Source: Aselliscus stoliczkanus (lineage: Eukaryota > Chordata > Mammalia > Chiroptera > Hipposideridae). Taken from it: a stretch of 64,000 nt of DNA. The stretch's first letter is position 1. Every line of letters begins with the position of its first letter. The stretch lies in the NCBI GenBank assembly GCA_033961575.1, contig CM066734.1, positions 79,360,001-79,424,000 on the forward strand, read 5' to 3'. The position numbers and the translations under genes were made by a program. Below are positions 36,675 through 47,659 of the stretch, in pieces. Under the pieces are notes generated by a model. It did no database searches. It was not told the origin of the DNA and saw only the letters and a program-made list of their open reading frames with translations.

Positions 36675-36825
36675 TTTTTAAATTTTTATAGCTGAGCCAT
36701 CCTGCCACCTGTTGGCAGCTCAACGGCAACTCAGCTTGGGCTGGCATCGAACCGCCGTTGCTCAGAGCTCAGCTTGCACTCTTGAGCGAGCTCTTAACGA
36801 ACTGAGCCACTCGGCCGGCCCTTAA
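36675..36825 (-). mobile_element. SINE type B in L1 ORF2
   Basis: A reverse-orientation tRNA-headed SINE of about 150 bp. The plus-strand text runs TAGCTGAGCCATCCTGCC, CCTGTTGGCAGCTCAACGGC, ATCGAACCGCCGTTG (B-box complement), ACTGAGCCACTCGGCC (A-box complement). A short direct repeat ATATCTT occurs at 36668-36674 and 36826-36832 and could be the target duplication. Confidence 0.9.
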
Positions 36826-38852
36826 ATATCTTCTTTGAATTAGTGTTTTTGTTTTTTTCAGATAAATACCCAGGAGTGGAATTGTTGGGTCATAAGTTAA
36901 TTCTACTTTTAATTTTTTGAGAAACTTCAAGACTTTTTTTTATAGTGGTTGAAACAACTTGCAATCCCACCAACATTGTATTAGGGCTCCCTTTTCTCTG
37001 CATTCTTGCCAACACTTGTTATTTATTGATTTTTTTATAATAGCCATCCTGTCAGGTGTCAGGTGATCTCACTTGGTTTTAGTTTGCCATTTCTCTGATT
37101 ATTAGTGATGTTGAGTATCTTTTCATACATCTATTGGTCATGTGTATGTCCTCTTTGGAAAAATGTCCATTCAGGTTCTCTGCCCATTTTTTAACTGGAT
37201 TTTTTTTTTGTTTTTTTGGTGCTGAGTTGTATGAGTTTTGTATAAATTTTGAATGTTAACCTATTCTCAGATGTATCATTGGTGAATACCTTCTTCCACT
37301 AAAGAAGCTGTCATTTTTGTTTTGTTGATGGTTGGTTACCTTTGCTGTTCCAAACCTTTTTTTAGTTTGACATAGTCTTGTTTGTTTATTTTTATTTTGT
37401 TTCTCTTGCCTGAGGGTATATATCAATAAAAACATTACTAAAGGTTAATGTCTGCAAGTTTACTCCCTATATTTTCTTCTAGGAGTTTTGTGGTTTCAGT
37501 TCTTACCCTTAAGTCTTTAATCCATTTTGAGATTTTTCTTGTATATGCTGTAAGAAGGTGGTTCTGTTTCATTTCTTTGCATGTATCTCTCCAGTTTTCT
37601 CAACACCACTTACTGAATAGACAATCTTTACCCCAATGTAAATTCTTGCTTCCATTTTCATAGATTAAATGACCATATAGTCATGGGTTTATTTCTGGGC
37701 TCTCTATTCTGTTCTATTGATTTATGTACCTGTTTTTGTTTGTTGTTGGTGGTGGTAGAGGTGGTGTTTTTGGTGTTTCATTTTTTGCCAGTGCCATGCT
37801 GTTTTGATTACTATAGCCTTGTAAGGTAGTGTGATATCAGGTAACATGACACCTCTAAGTTTGTTTTTCTTTCTCAAGATTGCTCTGGCTACTCAGGGTC
37901 TTTTGTGGTTCCAATGAGTGATAGGACCATTTGTTCCAGTTCTGTGAAAATGTTATTCGTGTTTTGATAGGAATTGCATTGAATCTATACACTGTTGTGT
38001 ATTATAGACATTTTAAGGATGTTACTTCTTCCTGTACATGAGCACAGTCTATGCTTCCATGTAGTTGTATCTTCTTCAATTTTTTCTTCAGTGTCTTATA
38101 GTATTCCTAGTACAGGTCTTTTACCTCCTTGTTTAAATTTACTCCTACTTTTTTTTTTATGTAATTGTAAATAGGATTGTTTACTTAATTTTTTTTCTGA
38201 CAGTTCATTATTGGTATATAAAAACGCAACTGATTTCTGAACACTAATTTTGTATCCTGCTACTTTACTGAATTCATTTATCAGCTCTAATAGTTTTTTG
38301 GTGGAATCTTTTGGGTTTTCTCTATATAATCTCATGTCACCCGCAAATAATGTAAGTTTTACTTCTTCCTTCCAATTTGGATACTTTTTATTTATTTATT
38401 CTTTCTTGTCTGGTTGAGGTAACTAACACAATACTATGTAGAATAAAAGTGGTGAAAGTGAGTATCCTTGTCTTCTTCCTGTTCTTAAGGAGAACACTTT
38501 TAGCTTTTTCCCATTGATTATGATGTTAGCTGTGGTTTGTTGTATATGGCCTTTATGATGTTGAGGTATGTTCTTTCTATTCCCACTTTGCTGACAGTTT
38601 TTATCATAATGGATGATGGATTTTGTCAAATTATTTTTTTTGCATCATTGATATGATCATATGCTTTTATGTTTCATTTTATTGATGTAGTATATCACAT
38701 TAATTGATTTGTGGATAGTCAACCAACCTTGTATCACAGGAATAAATCCTACTTGATCATGGTGTATTATTTTTTTTGATATATTACTGAATTCATATTG
38801 CTCTTATTTTGTTGAGAATTTTTACATTTATATTAATCAGGGATGTCAGCAT

Positions 38853-38858
38853 ATGTGT

Positions 38859-38899
<41 letters not shown>
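38853..38899. repeat. (GT)n microsatellite inside L1 ORF2
   Basis: A TG/GT dinucleotide run with one TA interruption early on. Confidence 0.96.
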
Positions 38900-38900
<1 letters not shown>

Positions 38901-39381
38901 TTTAATGCCTTTGTCTGGCCTAGTAAAATGAGCTTAGAAGCTTTCTTTCCTCTTGAATTTTTTGGAATAATTTGAGGATAGGTGTTAATTCTTAGAACGT
39001 TTTTAAGATTCATCTGCAAAGCCATCTAATCCAGGGCTTTGTATGTCGGGAGGTTTTCGATTGCTGATTCGATTTTGTTAGTATTCATTGGTTGATTCAA
39101 ATTTTCTGTTTCTTCTTGATCCAGTCTTCGAAAATATTATGTTTCAAAGACTTTATCCATTTTATCCTGATTGCCCAATGTGTTGGCATATAATGATTTA
39201 TCATATTTTCTCATAATCCTTGGTATTTCTAGGGTGTCAGTTGTCTCTTCTCTTTCATTTCTGATTTTATTTGCTTTGGCCCTTTCTCGTTGTCTTGATG
39301 AGTCTGGTTAAGGATTAATCAGTCGTGTTTATCTTTACTGAAACCAAGAACTAGATCTTGGTTTCATTGATCTGTTGTATT

Positions 39382-39499
39382 TTTTTTTCTTTTTTTTTTT
39401 TTTTTTGAGGGCGGTGTCACTGGCCCTCACATGTGGGACCGAACCGGGGCCGCTGGCTTCCCAAGCCAGTGCTCAACCACCGCGCCCCTCGGCCGGCCC
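39382..39499 (-). mobile_element. SINE type A (short form) in L1 ORF2
   Basis: A long poly-T, then GAGGGCGGTGTCACTGGCCC, ACCGAACCGGGGCC (B-box complement) and CCCTCGGCCGGCCC at the head end. No clear target duplication: the sequence after the head (AAAGAAGTGTGGTAGG) does not match the left side. Confidence 0.92.
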
Positions 39500-39541
39500 A
39501 AAGAAGTGTGGTAGGAGTTAAGTTCTGAGCAGTATCAGCAC

Positions 39542-39704
39542 TTTTTTTTGTTTGTTTGTTTGTTTGTTTTTTAGCTGAGTCATCATGCCACCTGTTGGCA
39601 GCTCAACGGCAACTCAGCTTGGGCTGGCATCGAACCGCTGTTGCTCAGAGCTCAGCTTGCACTCTTGAGCAAGCTCTTAACCAACTGAGCCACTCGGCCG
39701 ACCC
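39542..39704 (-). mobile_element. SINE type B in L1 ORF2
   Basis: A TTTG-repeat tail, then TTAGCTGAGTCATCATGCC, ATCGAACCGCTGTTG (B-box complement) and CCACTCGGCCGACCC. It follows the SINE at 39382-39499 after a 42-bp spacer that does not look like L1. L1 text resumes after a T-run at about 39732 (AAGACTCTATTTTATTTCC). Confidence 0.92.
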
Positions 39705-40829
39705 TGTTTTTTTTTTTTTGGTTTTTTTTTTTAAGACTCTATTTTATTTCCACTCTGATCGTTATTATTTCCTTCCTTCTACTCACTTTGAGCTTTGTTT
39801 GCTATTCTTTTTCAAGTTCCTCTAAGTGTAAGGTTAAATTGTTTATCTGATATTTTCCTTTTGTTTCTTGAGATAGGCCTGTATTGCTATGAATTACCCT
39901 TTCGTTGTGTCACATAGATTTTTGGGTCATTGTGTTTTCAGCGTGTTTTTTTTTCGTCTCAAGGTATCTTTTGATATCTTCATTGATCTCATTGTTGACC
40001 TATTCATTATTTAGTATTATGTTTTTAACCTCCATGTGTTTGTGTGTTTTCCAGTTTTATTCTTGTAATTGATTTCTAGTTTTCTACCATTATTTTCAGA
40101 TATGATGTTTGATATGATTTCAATCTTCTTAAACTTGTTGAGACTTGTTTTGTGGCCTAACATGAGGTCTACCTCGGAAAATGTACCATGTGCACTTGAA
40201 AAGAATAAATATTCTGATGCTTTGGGGGTGAAATGCTCTAAAAATATCAATTAAACCATCTGATCTAATGTGTCACTTATGGCTGCTGTTTCTTTGTTTA
40301 TTTTCTGTCTGGAAGATCTGTCCATTGGTGTCAATGTGGTGGTAAAGTCCCTTACTATGAGTGCGTTATTGTCCATCTCTCCTTTATGTCAGTCAATATT
40401 TGTTTTATATATTTAGGTGTTCTTTTTTTGGGTGCATGGATGTTTAATAGTGTTATATCCTCTTGTTGGATTGATCCCTTTATCATTACATCATGTCTCT
40501 CTTTGTTTCATTATAGCCTTAGTTTTAAAGTCTATTTTGTCTGATATAAGTATTGCTACCCCAGCTTTTTTTGTTTTCTCCATTTACACATTTTGTTTTG
40601 TTTTTCCATCCCCTCACTTTCAGTCTGTGTGTGTCTTTCAATCTGAAATACGTATCTTATAAGGATCATATGGGTCTTGCTATCTTATCCATTCAGCCAC
40701 CCTATCTTTTGACTGGAACATTTAATCACTTTACGTTTAAAGTGATTATTGATAGATACATAGTTATTGCCATTTTATTATCCATATTTATGTCCCACCC
40801 CTTTTTTTGTTGTTGCTTTTTTGTTTTTT

Positions 40830-41650
40830 AAAGAAGTCCATATAACATTTCTTGTAATACTGGTTTGATGGTGATGAACTCCTTTAACTTTGTCATATCT
40901 GGGAAGCTCTTTGTCTCTTTCAGTATTAAATGCTAGTCTTACAGGGTACAGTAGTCTTGGTAATAGGTCCCTACTTTTCATCACTTTGAATGTTTCATGC
41001 CAATCCCTTCTTGCCAGCAAAGTTTCTTTTGAGAAATCAGTTGACACAGTGTTATAGGAGCTCCCTTGTAAATATCTAGTTGTCATTCTTTTGCTGCTTT
41101 TAGGATTTTCTCTTTGACTTTAACCTTTGCAATTTTAATTATAATGTGTCTTGGTGTGGGCCTGTTTGGGTTCATCTTATTTGGGACTCTGAGCTTTTGG
41201 GGCTTATATGTCTATTTCTTTTGCCAAATTCTGAAAGTTTTCCATCATTATTTCTTCCAATATGTTTTTCAATTTTTGCTTTCTCTTTTCTTCTCATACC
41301 CCTATGATGCAAATCTGTTACTCTTGATGTTGTCCCAGAGATTTCTTAAAATAGTCTCATTTTGTTCTGTTTCATTTTTGCTGTCTGATTGGGTGTTTTA
41401 TGCTACCTTGTCTTCCAAATTGTTAGTTCGATCCTCTGCTTTATATAGTCAGCTTGTGATTCTTTCTAGTATATTCTACATTTCAGTTATTGTATTTTTC
41501 TCCCCTGACTGGTTCTTTTTTAGTTTGTGTGTTCTTTTTTTATGCTTGCTAACTCTTTGTTAACGTTCTCACTAGGTTCCTTGAGCATCCTTATAACCTG
41601 TTTTGAACTCTGTATTTAGTAGGATTCTTATGTTTATTTCATTTAGTTAT
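40830..41650 (-). pseudogene. L1 ORF1 remains
   Basis: ORF1p is the L1 RNA-binding chaperone that coats L1 RNA. The minus-strand frame 40778-41086 contains FSKETLLARRDWHETFKVM and LLPRLLYPVRLAF, which match the C-terminal domain of L1 ORF1p (the ETL.ARR.W ... P...YP..L.F pattern). Upstream, at about 41280-41340 on the minus strand, LWDNIKSNR fits the RNA-recognition part. Charged, coiled-coil-like sequence lies toward 41600. Stops and a frameshift separate the parts. The plus-strand frame of 149 codons at 41114-41563 is only its antisense shadow. Confidence 0.8.
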
Positions 41651-41699
41651 TTTTTCTGGAGTTTTCTCCTGTTCCTTTATTTGGGACCTATTTTTGTTT

Positions 41700-43256
41700 G
41701 TTTGTTTCCTCATTTTGGCTGCTTCTCTATGTTTGTTTCTATTTATTAGGAAGATTTTCTGTGCCTCCCAGGGTTGGTCAAGTGACTTTATGTAGTAGGT
41801 GCTCAGTGCTCCAGGAGTGTCCCATGTGTGAGTTGTATGTGCTCTCCTGTTATAGTTGAGCCATGATTACTAATACTGACATTTCAGTGGGTGGGCTTGA
41901 CCCTCAGGGTGACTGGCTGAGAGGTTTGGCCGTATCCACAGATTACATGCTGCTGTCAGCGGGCTTTTCCCTCAGAGTAGGTTTCACTCCAGCATGCTCT
42001 GGTGCCTATTGAGACTGCCATCTGTGTGTGCCTTTTGTGGAGTTAATTGGGTGGTTCTCGGCTGTGTTCCAAAGACTGTCAGTGTGTTGCATCTGAGGGT
42101 TCTGGGGAAGGGCTCTGGTGCAAACCCAAGTCAGCTACTTCCTGTGACCAGCAGGGGACTACCTAGTAGGAGCTACAAAGTGATCTACAATTGATTGCTT
42201 CCTGTGCTGGATCTGGAAGCATGTGAGAGAGTTGATGCTGCTAACCAAGGACAGCAGCCACCACTATTGGGCCTGGGGTAGTTCTGCAGAAAGCCTGGGC
42301 ACCCCGAGGCCTGCTGTTACTTCCTAGCTCTCATAAGTCTCATCTTCTGATAGAGCTTTGTGTCCTTAACAAGTTGGTGAGACAGGGTCTCAAGGAGACA
42401 CCAGGGTGGGGCAAGTTGCATTCACCAGGTTAATGTAGATTCTGGTTTGGTGCCAGTGTTGAGCCTTGGGCAATTCAGAAAAATTCTCACACACCAAGGC
42501 CAACCACTGTGGCCTGCAGACTCTTGAGAGTTGTCCAAGAAAGAGTATAATATGGGTGGGACTGGCCAAGAAAGTGCCTCTGGCATTGCTCTAATTGGGT
42601 TGGATAGGACCCCAGGGAGTCACCATGGTGGAGCAAGTGGAGCTCATCAAGCCAATGCAGATTCAAATTTGTCCATATGGAGGCGGGCACAACACAAGAA
42701 AGATGGTTCCTAACTGCTTGCAGCAAGGGAGAAGGACACTACACAGGGAAAATGGCAACTGTCCCTTTAATCCTCACCCTGCAGCCACACAACTCAGTCT
42801 CTTCCTGTATGTCTCTGATGCCTCTGAAGTCAATGAGCCCAGGGTGATTGCCTGTGAGCAAGTAAGTCTGTGTGTCTGTCTTTTAAGTGGATGTGTGTAT
42901 TTTCTACAGCCTTCCATCCCACCTGAAAGGTTGGAAGCCCCACTGTTTTTTACAGCCAGGGCTGGGGAGATCACTGTGGGGATGGGATCCTTTGCTCCTC
43001 TGGGGGGCAAGGGGAATCTCCTCAGTTGAGATATCTCTCAATTGTCAACTGTCCCATGAAAGTGTGGGGCTGCCTGTTCCACTTCTTCACCCCTCTTATC
43101 AGTCTCAGTATGGCCTCTTTGTATCCTTAATTATAAAACTTCTGTTCAGCTAGACTTCAGATGGTTCTCCAAGTTGACTATTCTATAATTTAGTTGTAAT
43201 TTTAATATGGTAACAGGAAAATACAAGCACAGTGTTTATCTACTCCACCATCTTGG
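41700..43256 (-). promoter_or_regulatory. L1 5' UTR / internal promoter region
   Basis: About 1.5 kb less AT-rich than the surrounding sequence, between ORF1 and the 5' end, where L1 carries its internal RNA polymerase II promoter. At the very start (43245-43256, minus strand) lies CCAAGATGGTGG, a match to the YY1-type start site used by many L1s. A degenerate unit of about 222 bp seems to be repeated inside (see findings). Whether it is still active cannot be told from sequence. Confidence 0.65.
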
Positions 43257-43264
43257 ATCTATCT

Positions 43265-43400
43265 TTTGGGTTATTTTGTTTTTGTTTTTTTGGTAATAGC
43301 CATTCTGACAGATTGCGGTGATATCTCATTGTGATTTTGTTTTGCATTTCCCTGACAACAGTGGCAGTAAGCTTTTAAAAATACATGGCCCTATTTCTTA
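43265..43400 (-). mobile_element. older L1, antisense (split element, piece 2)
   Basis: Starts after the full-length L1 with GGTAATAGCCATTCTGACAG and GATATCTCATTGTGATTTTG, the text that should directly follow piece 1 (34890-35600). It fades at about 43380-43400. Confidence 0.8.
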
Positions 43401-43492
43401 TCAATTCATTGGTTCAACATATTTAAATATGTGTTGATATTTCATTTAATGCTTCCCATGTTTTATTTTTCAAAACACTTTGGTTTTCCACC

Positions 43493-43993
43493 ATGAGATA
43501 CCACCTCACTCCAGTCAGAATAGCTATCATCAACAAATCAACAAACAACAAGTGCTGGCGGGGCTGTGGGGAAAAGGGGACCCTGCTGCACTGTTGGTGG
43601 GACTGCAGATTGGTGCAGCCACTATGGAAGTCAGTATGGAGGTATCTCAAAGAACTGGAAATAGAGCTACTGTTTGACCCAGCAATTCCACTCCTAGGTA
43701 TTTATCCTGAAAAAACCAAGACACTTATTCAAAAAAAGTTATGCACCCCGATGTTCATAGCAGCACAATTTACAATAGCTAAGACTTGGAAACAACCAAA
43801 ATGCCCGTCAGTAGATGACTGGATTAAGAAACTGTGGTATATTTATACAATGGAGTATTACTCCACTATAAAGAAGAATGAAATCGTGCCATTTGCAATG
43901 ATATGGATGGACCTAGAGACTATAATGTTGAGTGAAATAAGTCAGTCAGAGAAGGACAAATACCATATGATCTCACTTATATGTGGAATATGA
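43493..43993 (+). pseudogene. L1 ORF2 C-terminal 166 codons, uninterrupted but truncated
   Basis: The C-terminal segment of L1 ORF2p. Near the start is the conserved cysteine-rich motif C-x3-C-x7-H-x4-C ([19 protein letters not shown], from about residue 20), needed for L1 retrotransposition. It is followed by [12 protein letters not shown] and [17 protein letters not shown], and a natural stop after ISLICGI at 43991-43993. The endonuclease and reverse transcriptase domains are missing because the insertion is 5'-truncated. The listed ATG is not a true start. No promoter is expected. Confidence 0.9.
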
Positions 43994-44476
43994 AAAACTG
44001 TATGAATGAGCAAAGTAAACAGAAACTGTCTCATAGATATAGAGGAAAAATCAGGGTTGCTAATTTGGAGAGGAATGGGGATGAGGGAGAAGGGGAAGGG
44101 ATTAGACAGCAAAAATAGGCAACTACAATATTGCTACTGGGATAGGAATAACAGTTTGGGGAATATAATTAATAATGTTGTAAATATTCTGTGGAATGTC
44201 AGATGACCATAGGTCTTGTTAGGGAGACCATTTCATGGATGGAGTAGAGGTTTGATCACTGCACTGTATTACTAAAGTGGAGGTAGTATACCTACTGTAA
44301 TTGAATATATATAAATAGTCACGGGATGTGGATTATACTGTGGAAGAGAGTCAGAGGAAGAGTAATAGATATATATGATATGGGGTGGGAGTGGGGTGGT
44401 GTATTGGGAGTGGGGGGTTGTCACTTTTAGGGGTAAAATGTATAACTATTGCACTGTGTTGTACACCTGAAACTAA

Positions 44477-44528
44477 TTAAAAATAAAATAAAATAAAATA
44501 AAATAAAATAAAATAAAATAAAATAAAA
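44477..44528. repeat. (AAAAT)n tail of the young L1
   Basis: About ten AAAAT pentamers that derive from the L1 poly-A tail. Confidence 0.95.
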
Positions 44529-44566
44529 ACTTTAAAAACAAACAAACAAAAAAAACACTTTGGTTT

Positions 44567-46544
44567 ATTTTCTAAGCCAAAATTTTGAGACACATCTAAA
44601 GTCTCACTACTACTTCTAGCTTTGAAACCACCATGATCAGGATTCACACATTTGTATTTATACTTTATGTATAAGTGCTGAAATATTATCTTTTAAATAA
44701 ATAATGTTGGACAAATTACATTTATGAATACAAAGAATGTATGTGTGTGTGATGTGTGTCATTATCTGGAGTAAGCTTTGGTTTTCAGTAGTAAGTGTCC
44801 ATGATAAACATAAAATGCTCGAAGAAACAGAGCCTGCTAATTCTCAAAGCTCAGAGAAAAAAGGAGGTGGGGCCCTGATTACACAAAGTTCCATATGAAA
44901 GAGGTTTTCCTCTATTACCATTTTATTTTCCTTTCCCTTCAATGTACATTTCTGAAAATAAGTGCTTTTAGTGTCTACTTGATGTTGTAAAGGACACTAA
45001 AAGTTGAGAACATTGCAACTATGTTTATTTATTGAGTATGCTGATGTTTCTTCATATATGGTTTTTATTTTCCATCTTCTGGTAAGCTGATAAAAACCGT
45101 GAGGGTACTTTAGGATCCAGAAATACAAAAAGGAAAGAGAAATTTTAAAACTCTATTTTACAAATATATTGCTATTTTCTAAATAAAGCTACTTTTATTT
45201 AAGGCACACATCTTGGCAAATAGCTAGAGAAAACATTTATATACCTTATATATTTTGATTATTTAAATTAAATGACTTAGAATTGTTAAAGAAGGATAAA
45301 TATTGTGTATATCTGTATTAGCACAAAAGAGATTTTAGAAGTAAAAAGGTAACACACACCCACGCACACATACACATACACAAAGGCACACTCAGACTTC
45401 AAAGTTTGTAAATGTTTACATTTATATGTCTTCCAATGATTTGTTCTGTCTCCCTAGCAGCTGAATAAGATAGCAATTCATGCAGAACACTCAATGCAAT
45501 CTCTCTCTTAGTCTCTCTCCCTCTCTCTCTCTCCCCTCCCTCTCTCTGTTTTTCCTTTGGTGCTATATGCCATGGAAGTTAACTTTCCATATCTGACATC
45601 TTACATATAAAAAGCATACTAACTTTTACAAAGTATAAAACGGAAATATAAAAGTATAAAAGGGAAACATTGTCCAAGTTCTTAACTAGGTCATGGAACC
45701 TAGTCAGCCAACTGCTGCAGGTTTTGACAGCTGTTTCTGGCTGTAGCCCTGCTGTGTGCATAGGAGCTGTACCTCTCTGGATGCCAAGGAGCAGAGCAGT
45801 GGGGTGCTGATGGCAGTTAGTGCTGTGACAGTCAGCTAGCGTGGTACATTTCCCCAATTAGAAGCCTACTGTCTTCAAAAGTTAGCTTTGGGTACTGCTT
45901 TCTCTTATGTTTACAAGAAAACCACAGCCAAATGCCTTGCCTGCCCATCTGTGCCATATTAGACATCTGGACAAACTTGGCCCTCTTATACACTCAATGT
46001 GACAGCTTGCAGATTTGTTTTGTCAACTTTCACAGACCACTTGTCAAGGTATGGTTCTCAAAGAAAAGTCTCCTTACCTGTATTTCTAAGAAGCTCTTTG
46101 TCTTTGGCTATATGACTCATAAACTGGATACATTACAAGAGCTTAAGTAGTATGTTTATAGCATGGAGCTTTTAGAAACTTATTCATCCTGAAAATTCTC
46201 TTGGTTATTCAATTTACCGATGTTTAAGTACCTTCCCTTTCCCATTATATTAATTGTTGTAAACAATATCTATTGCACTAATTTTCCACAGCTGTTTGCA
46301 AATTCTACAACATAATTTCAAGTGGAAATTATTGAGCATGAAACTTCTGGCTCAAAGCCATTTAATGAAATCTTACAAAGAAGCATTTAAAAAGGGAGAT
46401 ATACATAAATATTTACACAAATATTTTCATTTTAGTGCTGTCTTGTCCCATATCTTTTCAATCCACAACCCCTTCCCTCACCCCTACTCCTGCATCAGCC
46501 ACCATTGACATTTTTGTTACTTTACTACAACTTCTCCACTAAAG
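44567..46544. other. unassigned DNA
   Basis: About 2 kb with no recognisable gene. There is a CACA-rich patch at 45353-45392 and a CT-rich patch at about 45500-45548. The minus-strand frame at 45579-45857 (92 codons) shows no domain. Confidence 0.55.
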
Positions 46545-46990
46545 GTCAACGATGATGACTTCCCCAACTGCCAGTACTCATCCAATTCAGAAGCACTTGA
46601 CATAGTAGACCACATGTTCTTTTTTCCCAACAGTTTTTTCCCATTAGCTTCTATGACACTTGAAATAGCTGGTTCTTAATCTTTCCTAATCTTTCTTAGT
46701 CTGTTTTCCTGGATCCTTTCTTCCCTCACACTTAGAGGTTGGCATTTCCAATGTTCTGTCCCTATCATCTCTGCTGTTTATTCTCTTTTTGGCTTTCTCT
46801 TGCCCTTGTCATAGGATTACACAGAATGTGTAATTTGTCTCCTATTTTTACATAGCCTAAACTCAGGTAATGATGAACTACCTACTAAACGTGCCATAGA
46901 GGACACTCACCATGACTTTTTCACTATTTAAAAATATTTTTGTATAATAGTTGTATAATAATACGTATTTAGTTGATTTTTAGTTCTCAT
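46545..46990 (+). mobile_element. L2 LINE fragment (reverse transcriptase region, candidate)
   Basis: The CACTTGACATAGTAGACCAC word corresponds to the L2 'FDxVDH' motif, followed by a pyrimidine-rich text and GGCATTTCCAATGTTCTGTC, in the order found in L2 ORF2. Decayed. Confidence 0.55.
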
Positions 46991-46998
46991 ATTCCCTT

Positions 46999-47510
46999 CT
47001 GTGTTAGTTTACTGTTGTTACTAAAACAAATTACTGCAAATTTAGTCATTAAAAATGAGGTAAATTTATTATTTTATAGTTTTGTAGTTCAGAAGTAAGA
47101 AATAGGTCTCACTGAAATAAAATAAAAGTTTCAGCAGGGCCTCTATTCCTTTCCAGAGGCTCCATGGGAAGATTGATTTTTCATCTTTTCAGATTCTAAA
47201 GGCTACACTTATTCCTTGGCTTGTGGCATTCTTCTCCCATCTTTAAGATGAGCAACAGCAAGTCAAGTCTTTCTTATATCATATCACCCTGACTTTCTCT
47301 TCTGCCTTGTTTTTTCACTTTTAAGAACGCTGTGATATTACTGGGTCCACCCAGAAAATCCAGGATAATTTCCCTATTTATGGTCAGATTATTAGCAATC
47401 TTAATTCTCTCTACAACCTTATTGCATGTAACCTAACATTTTCACAGTTTCTGGTGATTAGGACATAGACATATTGGGGGTGGGAGGAGGGTATTACTCT
47501 CCCTAGCACT
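46999..47510 (+). mobile_element. old dispersed mammalian repeat (copy 3, fullest ends)
   Basis: The same family as 17037-17371 and 19353-19862. It starts TGTTAGTTTACTGTTG and has GTTCAGAAGTAAG, TTATTCCTTGGCTTGTGG, GGGTCCACCCAGAAAATCC, CATGTAACCTAACATTTTC and ends CCCTAGCA. The TGTTAG ... CTAGCA ends are near inverted repeats. Name uncertain. Confidence 0.65.
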
Positions 47511-47517
47511 TTCTTTT

Positions 47518-47592
<75 letters not shown>

Positions 47593-47603
47593 CTTTCTTT
47601 CTC

Positions 47604-47659
<56 letters not shown>
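47509..47659. repeat. (TTTC)n polypyrimidine tract
   Basis: About 150 bases of TTTC repeats with a CTCTTT interruption near 47592-47606, directly after the old repeat's end. Confidence 0.97.

Larger units (their letters stand above)
36371..40700 (-). pseudogene. L1 ORF2 remains (endonuclease/reverse transcriptase)
   Basis: ORF2p is the L1 protein that nicks target DNA and reverse-transcribes the element's RNA. On the minus strand the C-terminal words (ISLICGI at about 36375) lie at the low end. The reverse transcriptase is readable at 38423-38629 ([14 protein letters not shown], the conserved region before the active site) and 38096-38335 ([19 protein letters not shown], just after it). The active-site motif is altered: at 38336-38347 it reads F-A-G-D instead of F-A-D-D, so one catalytic aspartate is lost. 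Endonuclease-domain traces (THRLK-like, near 40600-40640) are at the high end. Many stops and frameshifts, a (TA)n and a (GT)n run, and three SINEs interrupt it. Boundaries are approximate. Confidence 0.8.
35603..43256 (-). mobile_element. near full-length L1, antisense, with four SINEs inside
   Basis: About 6.8 kb of L1 after removing SINE insertions. The low end is a T-rich stretch (tail complement). The 3' UTR runs to about 36370, ORF2 remains to about 40700, ORF1 remains to about 41650, and a 1.5-kb 5' UTR ends at 43256. At the extreme 5' end the minus strand begins with CCAAGATGGTGG, the same type of start that human and other L1s have, so the 5' end looks complete. It is inserted in an older L1 in the same orientation. 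T-rich, roughly similar sequence on both sides (TTTTCTTTGTTTATTTTT and TTTTGTTTTTGTTTTTTT) could be the degraded target duplication. Both ORFs are broken. Confidence 0.85.
43487..44551 (+). mobile_element. young 5'-truncated L1
   Basis: A sense-strand L1 insertion of about 1065 bp comprising the end of ORF2, the 3' UTR and an AAAAT-repeat tail. It has a perfect 15-bp target duplication AAAACACTTTGGTTT at 43472-43486 and 44552-44566. The ORF2 portion has no stop, so the insertion is likely young relative to the other L1s here. Confidence 0.95.

Noticed and set aside
36720..36821. Possible protein-coding exon suggested by higher GC
   Set aside because: It is a reverse-oriented SINE type B with B-box complement and short target repeat.
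41114..41563. 149-codon plus-strand open frame, hydrophobic
   Set aside because: It is the antisense of L1 ORF1 remains on the minus strand. Its hydrophobicity comes from reading A-rich L1 sense sequence backwards.
42595..43029. 144-codon plus-strand frame near a GC-richer region, possible exon
   Set aside because: It is antisense to the L1 5' UTR. The GC content is explained by the L1 promoter region.
47509..47659. CRISPR-like regular repeats
   Set aside because: Plain tetranucleotide microsatellite without unique spacers, in a mammalian genome.
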